This document shows, piece by piece, positions 18,158-25,126 of a DNA stretch of 64,000 nucleotides (position 1 is its first letter; every line of letters starts with the position of its first letter). Source of the stretch: Agrobacterium vitis. GTDB lineage: Bacteria > Pseudomonadota > Alphaproteobacteria > Rhizobiales > Rhizobiaceae. The translations under genes were made by a program, and so were the position numbers. The notes beneath the pieces were generated by a model. It made no database searches and was not told the origin of the DNA. It saw only the letters and a list, made by a program, of their open reading frames with translations. The DNA is taken from the NCBI RefSeq assembly GCF_013337045.2, contig NZ_CP118260.1, forward strand, positions 744,001 through 808,000, read 5' to 3'.

Positions 18158-18982
18158 TCAGGCTCGGCTGGGCATGGCCATTGTGGCTTTTCGTCCGTCG
18201 CCCGACTGAAAACGGTCGGTCTGGATCAATCCAAGCATGATTGCCTTGACGACGGCCTGGGTACGGTTGACGGCTTCCAGCTTCCGCTTGACCGACTCCA
18301 TGTAAAATTCGACCGATTTTTCGGAAATGCCGAGGATCTTGGCAATTTCCCATGATGACTTGCCTTTGGAAACCCAGATCACGGTTTCCTTTTCCCGTGC
18401 CGACAGGAAGGACCGACGGCGGCGATAGCTGCCGATCAGATGCTCTTCCATGACAACTGGCAGCGCGCAGGAATGAAAGAATTGCGAGATAATGTGAATA
18501 AGATGCGCTTCCGGCGGGCTGTCCTGGAATTTTTCGTCGGGGATAACAGTCATGATCGCCAGTTCGCCATGGCGGGACATGAGAGGCACGGTCAGCCCGT
18601 TGGCGATGCCACGCTTTGCAGCCTCTTCGATCATGCCACGTTCTTCTTCCGTCAGCTTATCGCGATCGATGGCATCGCTCCACTTGAACGGGGTCTTGCG
18701 AGAGAGAGACATTCCAACGATGGGATCGCAATAGACATACCGCTCTGATGCGTATCGCTCCACCCATTCCTCTGGATAGTTGCTGATGCCGAATGTATGG
18801 CGGGTCTCATTCGTGGCATTGAGCACAGGGGTTTGAAGGATATGATAGGAAAAATACTTGTAACCCAGTGATTTTATACTGGATTCCATTACTGCTTTCA
18901 TCTCCGCGGCAGAGGTGGCGGCATTGAGGCGCATAATAAAGCGATCGAGAGGATCTACGGTCTTATGTTTGATGTCATGCAT
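18158..18982 (-). CDS. LuxR-family quorum-sensing regulator, AHL-binding type (solo)
   Basis: 274-aa LuxR protein. The N-terminal autoinducer domain has all six conserved AHL-pocket residues with the spacing of TraR/LuxR: Trp73, Tyr77, Asp86, Pro87, Trp101, Gly129. The C-terminal LuxR HTH spans about 200-260, with GKSSWEIAKILGISEKSVEF. The ATG at 18982 follows GGAG; an in-frame TTG five codons upstream is less likely. No luxI-type synthase is in the window, so this may be a solo receptor for self or foreign AHLs. The next gene on the strand is a glycosyltransferase. Confidence 0.88.
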   Translation of the reverse strand: MHDIKHKTVDPLDRFIMRLNAATSAAEMKAVMESSIKSLGYKYFSYHILQTPVLNATNETRHTFGISNYPEEWVERYASERYVYCDPIVGMSLSRKTPFKWSDAIDRDKLTEEERGMIEEAAKRGIANGLTVPLMSRHGELAIMTVIPDEKFQDSPPEAHLIHIISQFFHSCALPVVMEEHLIGSYRRRRSFLSAREKETVIWVSKGKSSWEIAKILGISEKSVEFYMESVKRKLEAVNRTQAVVKAIMLGLIQTDRFQSGDGRKATMAMPSRA

Positions 18983-19613
18983 GAAATAAAACTCCAAATC
19001 GTCACTTCGTGAAATTTTTAAGGCCGGGCATCCAGGATCGGGAATTGGGAGGACTGGAAAGCCCGCAAATATAAAATTCAGAAAATGCTGTTTTAATATT
19101 GGAAAATAAATGTATCTATTGGTGGTGCTTGAAAATGTGTTGTATTATGCGTCATGTTGCAGTGTAGCATTTACAAGCAAGGGGTCAATGTCAATTTGAA
19201 ATTGAAACGGGTCAATTTCAATGGAAATAAAATCTGAACATTGACGCCTGCCACGCCCGTATGGTGCGTTTACGATTGGCGACTGCCCCAGATCAGGTCA
19301 GTTTTACGCGCGCAAATTTCGTGTTTGTGGTCTGTTGTGGCACGAGCCGTGCTGTGACTCTAGGCGTTTTTAGGGGTGAATTCGCTTGTTGCAACGCAAA
19401 ATCATCCAAGAAATATAATGTATTACAGCATCCTCTGTGCGGTTTATAAAACGTGCGGCTCTGTCAGAGGTAGCCATAAATGCCTGCCACCAATTCCGGC
19501 GCCAGCCTTGCCGCGTTCGGCTTGCGAATATGCTCAGGCATTTGACCGCCTTGAGCATATTCACCGAAGCCGTCGGCAGAGTTTGCCCTGCCGACTCTCG
19601 TGAGGACTTTTGC
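18983..19613. other. 630-bp non-coding region with several inverted repeats
   Basis: No convincing gene; the short ORFs here lack ribosome sites and family features. The left part is AT-rich and is the LuxR promoter region. It holds the palindrome TCAATTTGAAATTGA (19191-19205), followed by GTCAATTTCAATGG. On the right are an 11-bp perfect inverted repeat (GAATATGCTCA 19526-19536 / TGAGCATATTC 19552-19562) and an 8-bp perfect stem (GTCGGCAG 19572-19579 / CTGCCGAC 19588-19595). The right-hand hairpins lie just past the lysA stop and may end its transcript. Confidence 0.6.
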
Positions 19614-20864
19614 TTATGCCGTTGTTTCAAGCGCCAGCAGGTCGTCCAGGGTCTGGCGCCTGCGAATCAGCCGATGGTTATCCCCCTCGACCAGCACCTC
19701 CGGAGCATAGAGCCTGCTATTATAGTTAGATGACATCGATGCGCCATAGGCGCCGGTGTCGTGAAAGACCATGTAGTCGCCCGTTTGCGCTTGCGGCAAG
19801 TCGCGTTTTTCGATTGTCCCGAATTCGCCCTGGGTGAAGACATCGCCGGATTCGCAAAGCGGTCCTGCCACCACTGTCGGCACCAGCACGTCGCTGCGCG
19901 GTGCGCTATTATTCGCGGCGGGCAAGACGGAAATGCCGTGATAGCTGCCATACATCGCCGGGCGGGCCAGATCGCTGAACCCGGCATCGACAAGGATGAA
20001 ATGATTGTTGCCCATGGTTTTGGTGGCGCGGACCTCGGCCAGCAGCACGCCTGAATCCGCCGTCAGGAACCGGCCCGGCTCGATTTCGAGCCGGATCTTG
20101 TGGCGCAGATATTCCTCGATCTGTTTGCGGGCGCTATCCCAAAGCGCGAAATAATGGACGGTATCAATTTCTTCCTCGCCGTCCTTATAGGGGATGGATA
20201 GTCCGCCACCCGCTGAAATCGCCTCGATATCGGCGCCAAGCTCGCAGCAGAACGTTACCATGGCTCCGCAGACCCGTTGCAGATGCCGGTAATCGACACC
20301 GGAGCCGATATGCATATGCAGGCCGACCAGCGTCAGCGAGTAGCGCCGCACGGCGGCCAGCGCCTCGCGCAATTGCTCGAACCAGATGCCATGCTTGCTG
20401 TTTTCGCCGCCGGTATTGGTCTTGTTGCTATGGCCGTGGCCGAAGCCGGGATTGATGCGCAGCCAGACGCGATGCCCCGGAGAGCGTGCGCCAAGTTGAT
20501 GCAGCATATCGATGGAGCCAGCATTGACCTCGATTTTGTCAGTGACAACCCGATCCAGTGTGCTGCGATCAAACACATCGGCGGTGAAGACGATGTGGGC
20601 AACGCCGGAGGCCTGACCCGCGCCATAGCCCGCCCGTCTGGCCCGCTCGATTTCACCTAGCGTCACGGCATCGACGACCACCCCGGCTTCACGCATCTGC
20701 CGCAGGATATGGGTGTTGGAGCAAGCCTTTTGGGCAAAGCGAATGACATCGAAGGATGACAATTGCGCTATACGGGCGCGGATCGTGTCTGCATCATAGA
20801 CCCAGACCGGTGTTCCGTAGGTTTGCGCAAGCGTGGTGAGTGTGTCGTTTGAAAGGCGTGTCAT
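19614..20864 (-). CDS. lysA: Diaminopimelate decarboxylase-type PLP enzyme (E. coli LysA-like)
   Basis: 416-aa fold-type III PLP enzyme. All decarboxylase hallmarks are present: PLP Lys46 in RFAQKACSN, HMHIGSGVD, SAGGGLSIPY, EPGRFLTADSGV, the catalytic Cys in GPLCESGDVF, and GAYGASMSSNYNSR. The sequence closely resembles E. coli LysA as I recall it. No Shine-Dalgarno is evident at the ATG. It lies downstream of siderophore genes but is separated from them by a terminator. It may supply lysine, or act as the stand-alone epimerase or decarboxylase of the siderophore pathway, a role suspected for VbsL in vicibactin loci. Confidence 0.8.
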   Translation of the reverse strand: MTRLSNDTLTTLAQTYGTPVWVYDADTIRARIAQLSSFDVIRFAQKACSNTHILRQMREAGVVVDAVTLGEIERARRAGYGAGQASGVAHIVFTADVFDRSTLDRVVTDKIEVNAGSIDMLHQLGARSPGHRVWLRINPGFGHGHSNKTNTGGENSKHGIWFEQLREALAAVRRYSLTLVGLHMHIGSGVDYRHLQRVCGAMVTFCCELGADIEAISAGGGLSIPYKDGEEEIDTVHYFALWDSARKQIEEYLRHKIRLEIEPGRFLTADSGVLLAEVRATKTMGNNHFILVDAGFSDLARPAMYGSYHGISVLPAANNSAPRSDVLVPTVVAGPLCESGDVFTQGEFGTIEKRDLPQAQTGDYMVFHDTGAYGASMSSNYNSRLYAPEVLVEGDNHRLIRRRQTLDDLLALETTA

Positions 20865-20972
20865 GGTGTATGGATCGATCCGGGTTCAAAAATCGGGCGG
20901 CACATTTGAGCGCGACATGGGGCGCCTATGTGGATAAAGGCAGGCTAACGATGGCGCGCGCGTGACATATGG

Positions 20973-21010
20973 CAAAAATACCGGCGAAGCGCTACAGGCG
21001 CCCCGCCGGT
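20973..21010 (-). terminator. Rho-independent terminator after the PLP-enzyme gene
   Basis: On the minus strand ACCGGCG pairs with CGCCGGT across a 17-base loop and is followed by ATTTTTG. It lies just past the trans-sulfuration enzyme stop at 21056 and before lysA, so lysA probably has its own promoter or depends on read-through. Confidence 0.75.
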
Positions 21011-21055
21011 CTTTTGTCAGTTTCAATCAATTGAGAGAGCACGTGGAAGCGGCTT

Positions 21056-22243
21056 TTACCGTGCGGCTTGCGCGAGCGCTTGTTCCAGATCGGCAATGAT
21101 CGCCTTTGCTTCATGCAGTCCGACATTGAGGCGGATGGTCCGGTCGCTGACGCCGAAGCGGGCAAAGACATTGGTTTCCGGCGAAATGCTGAGCGCCGCC
21201 TTGGCAGGCACCACAAGGCTTTCCGGCCCGCCCCAGCTGACCCCGATCCGCACCAGTTGCAAGGCATCGACAAACGCCGCGACATCGATGTCATCGGTGA
21301 CTTCGAATGAAAACAATCCGCCAAAGCCCGTCAATGTGTTGCGGCCCGGATGATCGCTGAAGACTGGGTGCATGACCCGTCCTACGGCTTGGCTGGCCTT
21401 CAACCAATGGGCGACCTCGAGACCCGCTTCATGGTGGTGGCGCATGCGGAACGGCAGTGTTTCCAGATTGCGCAGCACCAGCCAGGCTTCGAAGGGCGAA
21501 AGTTTGGCGCCGGTATAGGGAAAGATTTCGCCATTGATCCGGGCGATATGCTGCTTCGATCCGGTGACGAGACCGGCGACCGTATCGCTCTGGCCTCCCA
21601 GATATTTCGAGGCAGCATGGATGACAAGATCAATCCCGGCGGCAATCGGCTTCTGATAGAGCGGTGTTGCCCAGGAATTGTCGATAATGGTCAACACACC
21701 ATGACGCTGTGCCGCAGCAGCAACCGCGACCAAATCCTGAAGCTCGAATACCATAGAGGTCGGGCTTTCGAGATAGGCGAGTTTTGCACCCGGCAGGGCG
21801 GCAATCAGGCTTTCGGTATCCGTGCCGTCGATATAATCGACGAGAACACCAAAGCGTTTCAACACTTTTTCAAAAAACCGGAACGCATCGCTATAGACAT
21901 GGCGGACGGTGACGATCCGGTCGCCCGGATTGACGAAGGCGAGAATGGTCGCGGCAATCGCGCCCATGCCACTGGAAAAAGCCCGTGCAGCCTCTGCGCC
22001 TTCCATCTCGGCGATCCTTTGCTCAAGGATCTGGACGGTTGGGTTGTCGCCGCGTGAATAGATCGGCTTGTGGGAGCGCCCGGCAAACACATCTTCCAAT
22101 TCAGCATAGCTGTCGAACAGAAACAGCGATGTCTGATAGATCGGCGGCACGGCGGCATCGAAGGGGTCGTGACCGGTAAAACCGGCAGGGGGCGGAACCG
22201 GAATGGTTTTCGCGGCTGGGTCGAATCGTGGTGTCTCGTTCAT
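21056..22243 (-). CDS. Trans-sulfuration-family PLP enzyme in the siderophore operon
   Basis: 395-aa fold-type I PLP enzyme of the cystathionine gamma-synthase / beta-lyase / gamma-lyase family. The PLP Lys213 is in HAASKYLGGQSD; YSRGDNPTVQILEQRIAEMEG and SSGMGAIAATI are the usual cofactor and substrate segments. It overlaps the MATE exporter by four bases, so it belongs to the acyltransferase-MATE operon. Its reaction is unknown. The family also contains gamma-replacing and eliminating enzymes, and siderophore loci rarely need sulfur metabolism, so a tailoring role is possible. Confidence 0.82.
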   Translation of the reverse strand: MNETPRFDPAAKTIPVPPPAGFTGHDPFDAAVPPIYQTSLFLFDSYAELEDVFAGRSHKPIYSRGDNPTVQILEQRIAEMEGAEAARAFSSGMGAIAATILAFVNPGDRIVTVRHVYSDAFRFFEKVLKRFGVLVDYIDGTDTESLIAALPGAKLAYLESPTSMVFELQDLVAVAAAAQRHGVLTIIDNSWATPLYQKPIAAGIDLVIHAASKYLGGQSDTVAGLVTGSKQHIARINGEIFPYTGAKLSPFEAWLVLRNLETLPFRMRHHHEAGLEVAHWLKASQAVGRVMHPVFSDHPGRNTLTGFGGLFSFEVTDDIDVAAFVDALQLVRIGVSWGGPESLVVPAKAALSISPETNVFARFGVSDRTIRLNVGLHEAKAIIADLEQALAQAAR

Positions 22244-23640
22244 GACAAACCTCTTGTCTCGGGATGGAGCGCGGACAGGCCGGAAAGTGGGCCGTCACTG
22301 GTAGGAAGTATGGTCGCCCATTCGCGGCGGGCGACGACAATGCCGAGAGCCGCGGTCAGCACCGCAGCGGCGGCAGGCGCAATTGCAACGCCGATAAAGC
22401 CGAGCCAGGCCGGTAAAAGCATAAGCAGCGGGATCAGCATGTAGCCATTCGGTGCCAGCCCCATGATGGCTGAAAGGCCAGCCCGTCCGCGCGATTGCAG
22501 CATGACCAGAAGGACGGATTGGAAGGCTGCCAGCGGAAAAACCGGAAACAGCAGACGAAGACAGGCGGCGGTTTGCGCGGCAACCTCAGGGCTTGCGGTG
22601 AACAGCCGGGCGATGGGTCCGGCTGCGACCAGCAAGAGCGTGGAGTAGCAGAGAGCAACGGGAATGGTGACCATCAGCATGAAGCGAATGGTGGCCTTGA
22701 TCCGCTGGTCATCACCCAGCCCCACGGCATGGCTGACGACGCTTTGCGCGCCGAGGCAGAAGCCGAAAACCGGCAACTGCCCGAAGGCGATCAGCCGGAT
22801 GGCAATGGCAATGGCGGCAACGCCTGTTTCACCGCCGCTTTGGCTTGCCTGACGCAACAGCACCATGAAGCCGAGGCCGGTGACGATGCTGGTGGCGCAG
22901 GCCGGTATGCCGATGCTGGAGATCGGCTTCAGCAGGTGCCAGCGGATCAGGCTCAGATCAATTCTGACATTGCCCCGCTTGCGGTAGAAATAAACGGCAT
23001 AGGCCAGAAGAGCGGCAACCGTCGATACCATGGTGGCAATGGCCGCGCCCGCTTCCCGAAAATCGAGCAGGAAAATGAACACCGGATCAAGCGCGATGTT
23101 GAGGGCGAAGCTGGCGATCAACACCGCCATCGAGAAACGGGAATTGCCCTCGGCAATGGCAATGAAATCGCAGATCGCCTGCAACATGCCGAGCGTTACG
23201 CCAAAGGCGATCAGCCGTCCATAGATCAGGCCCGAGGCGATAAGGTCGCCTTCACCGCCCACCGCCTGCACGAAAGCGGGCAAGGCAAGATAAATCAGCG
23301 TGGATAGCACGATGCCCATCGGCACGGCGGCAACCAGCGCCGTTACCGCCACCGAGGACGCGGCCTTCACATCGCCCTGACCGAGTGAGCGCGCCAGAAG
23401 CGTCGCAAGCCCGATGCCCAAGCCTTCCGTTGCAGCGCTAACCAGCAGGAACAGCGGCAGCACGAGGCTGACGCCTGCCAGCGCCTGCGGCCCCAATGCG
23501 CCAATGAACATGGCGTTGACGGCGTGGTGGGCGGCGCTGGCCGTCAGCCCTGCCACGGCGGGCAGGGCAACAGTCATCACCAGCCGTTTGATGCGCGGAT
23601 CGTTGAGATCCGCCGCCATTTTCGTCGTTGAAGACGTCAT
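22240..23640 (-). CDS. MATE-family efflux protein, probable siderophore exporter
   Basis: 466-aa membrane protein with about twelve spans arranged as two similar halves, in the MATE (DinF/NorM) family. The first half begins RLVMTVALPAVAGLTASAAH; the second contains SQSGGETGVAAIAIAIRL. It shares one base with the upstream acyltransferase stop (TAATG) and overlaps the next gene by four bases, indicating tight coupling. Its position supports export of the finished siderophore. Confidence 0.87.
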   Translation of the reverse strand: MTSSTTKMAADLNDPRIKRLVMTVALPAVAGLTASAAHHAVNAMFIGALGPQALAGVSLVLPLFLLVSAATEGLGIGLATLLARSLGQGDVKAASSVAVTALVAAVPMGIVLSTLIYLALPAFVQAVGGEGDLIASGLIYGRLIAFGVTLGMLQAICDFIAIAEGNSRFSMAVLIASFALNIALDPVFIFLLDFREAGAAIATMVSTVAALLAYAVYFYRKRGNVRIDLSLIRWHLLKPISSIGIPACATSIVTGLGFMVLLRQASQSGGETGVAAIAIAIRLIAFGQLPVFGFCLGAQSVVSHAVGLGDDQRIKATIRFMLMVTIPVALCYSTLLLVAAGPIARLFTASPEVAAQTAACLRLLFPVFPLAAFQSVLLVMLQSRGRAGLSAIMGLAPNGYMLIPLLMLLPAWLGFIGVAIAPAAAAVLTAALGIVVARREWATILPTSDGPLSGLSALHPETRGLS

Positions 23641-24797
23641 TACAGGCTGCCTCGCGCCAAGGAACCTGGAACGTTAAGACCATTCTTATCGAGCAGACCA
23701 GTCAGGTCCGGCGAAAGTAGCTGGTCGGCAAAGAAACGTTCGCGCAGCAGCATGACCAGCAGGGCCTTTTTATGGGAAAACTGCACATGCTTGATCTTGG
23801 CAAAGCCAGAGCGATCGAGATTGCGGATCTGCTGGTGATGATGGTGGATGGGTTCGCCGACGATGCGCCGTGTGCGCGGGTCCGCGAGGAACATGTAGTG
23901 CATCAGCGAGGGCAGCCAGGCGCTGACATAGGGTTTGCCGCGAAATGCATCCTCGCCGATTGCCACATGCCAGCCCCGGTCATGGCTATCAGCATCGTAA
24001 TGCGGGCCGAGCCGGTCTTCCTTGGCCCAGTAAAGCTCGAAATAGCCGAAAGGCACGTTGTCGAACGTGCCGATCAGCGGCAAGGTGCGGGGGTCGGCAA
24101 GCCGGTTTTCGAGAAAGTCACGATGTTGGGAAAGCGTGCCATTGTCCTCCCAGATCGCGGCGACGCGGGGATCGTTCATCCAACGGTGGAAATGTGGCAG
24201 ATCCGCTTCAGGTGAGGCGACGTGAAAACCGAGCACCTTGTCCAGCCACGGAATGAAGCGGCTATAGACCGGCCCAACCGGCTTTGGCGGGCGCATGGGA
24301 TGCAAGATGCCATTGGTCATCACGGGAATATCGGGATAGGCAGGCGGGACGTGGCCGAGCCAGAGCGCTGGTTGCTGGAAAAAGCCCTGGCCTTTTGAGA
24401 ACCAGCCGCTCTCTGTGGGGAGTAGCATGCCGCAAGCGGCAAAGTGGGTGCCATCCACCCCTTCCGGCAGATCCACGGCAAGCGTATGTATTTCCGGGTG
24501 GCAGGTCAGAATTGCCTCAATGAGGGCACCAAGCGTGGGTTCGCCTTGGGCCTGCCAAGACAGGTTCTGGTCGGTGGAGAGTGCTTCCACGATCAGCCGG
24601 GGCGTGTCTGACCAGGTAATGCGTCCATGAGCAATGACAGCGCCGTCCCATTCGACGCGCACGTCATCTCCATTGGGAAAAACAATCAAAGATTGTAAAT
24701 TATTTAAGGAATAACCGCGGAAGCCATCTGCGGGAAGGCGCAGGCCGGAGCAAGGCGTGCCGGTGTTTGATTGCACGGTTGCGAGAGAGGCGTCCAT
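23640..24797 (-). CDS. Hydroxyornithine acyltransferase (IucB/VbsA-like GNAT)
   Basis: 385-aa siderophore acyltransferase. The C-terminal half (about 200-370) is the IucB/RhbD-type GNAT domain, with FHRWMNDPRVAAIWED, PLIGTFDNVPFGYFELYWA, EDRLGPHYDADSHDRGWHV and ADPRTRRIVGEPIHHHH. It would acylate N5-hydroxyornithine to form the hydroxamate. The ATG at 24797 is chosen because GGAGA lies seven bases upstream; the 44 residues before it lack homology. It heads the minus-strand operon and faces the NRPS gene across a 329-bp promoter region carrying an ECF-type promoter for each side. Confidence 0.85.
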   Translation of the reverse strand: MDASLATVQSNTGTPCSGLRLPADGFRGYSLNNLQSLIVFPNGDDVRVEWDGAVIAHGRITWSDTPRLIVEALSTDQNLSWQAQGEPTLGALIEAILTCHPEIHTLAVDLPEGVDGTHFAACGMLLPTESGWFSKGQGFFQQPALWLGHVPPAYPDIPVMTNGILHPMRPPKPVGPVYSRFIPWLDKVLGFHVASPEADLPHFHRWMNDPRVAAIWEDNGTLSQHRDFLENRLADPRTLPLIGTFDNVPFGYFELYWAKEDRLGPHYDADSHDRGWHVAIGEDAFRGKPYVSAWLPSLMHYMFLADPRTRRIVGEPIHHHHQQIRNLDRSGFAKIKHVQFSHKKALLVMLLRERFFADQLLSPDLTGLLDKNGLNVPGSLARGSL

Positions 24798-24878
24798 ATC
24801 TATGTCTCCGTTTGCGTGGTGGCCAAGCCTGCAGGGACATGGATCATGCCCGCTATAAAATAATGCCACTTGCAGCAA

Positions 24879-24903
24879 GACGAATGAGTGCATCCCGAAT
24901 TCA
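24879..24903 (-). promoter_or_regulatory. ECF-type promoter of the acyltransferase-MATE operon
   Basis: On the minus strand TGAATT, ten bases, then TCATTCGTC. The hexamer serves as the -35 element and CGTC as the -10 element. It lies about 80 bases before the start codon at 24797. The same bipartite sequence with identical spacing occurs on the plus strand at 24941-24965, while the spacer bases differ, which argues for selection. Confidence 0.75.
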
Positions 24904-24940
24904 CATGTATCGTGAAATTTAATTTTCAAAAATTTTCTTC

Positions 24941-24965
24941 TGAATTTTGCAGCCTGTCATTCGTC
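24941..24965 (+). promoter_or_regulatory. ECF-type promoter of the NRPS-oxygenase operon
   Basis: TGAATT, ten bases, then TCATTCGTC, identical in both conserved blocks to the minus-strand element at 24879-24903. It lies about 160 bases upstream of the NRPS start, giving a long AT-rich leader. The PvdS-type sigma factor encoded at 30856 is the obvious candidate to read it. Confidence 0.75.
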
Positions 24966-25126
24966 ATCAAGCCAATAGATTTGCCGGAAGATGTTTCGAA
25001 AAATGAGCAATAAAAAATCTATGTTTCTCTAATGTTGTTTTGAAAATAGATCAGAAAATTATTGAAGTAGAAAATTATAAATAAAAATTCAGATGAAAAC
25101 TGAAAAAGCACGAGGCTCTGGAAGCA

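Larger units (their letters stand above)
24798..25126. other. Divergent siderophore promoter region
   Basis: This 329-bp AT-rich gap separates the acyltransferase and NRPS operons and contains no gene. It carries the two ECF-type promoter motifs described separately. Between them is the dyad TGAAATTTAATTTTCA (24913-24928), close to the iron-box pattern but with a ten-base spacer instead of nine. Confidence 0.7.

Noticed and set aside
19261..19733. Small ORFs in the gap before lysA
   Set aside because: They have no ribosome sites, overlap the hairpins or lysA, and show no recognizable sequence.
24913..24928. Possible third iron box TGAAATTTAATTTTCA
   Set aside because: The spacer is ten bases instead of nine, so it does not fit the IRO pattern; it is noted only in the region entry.
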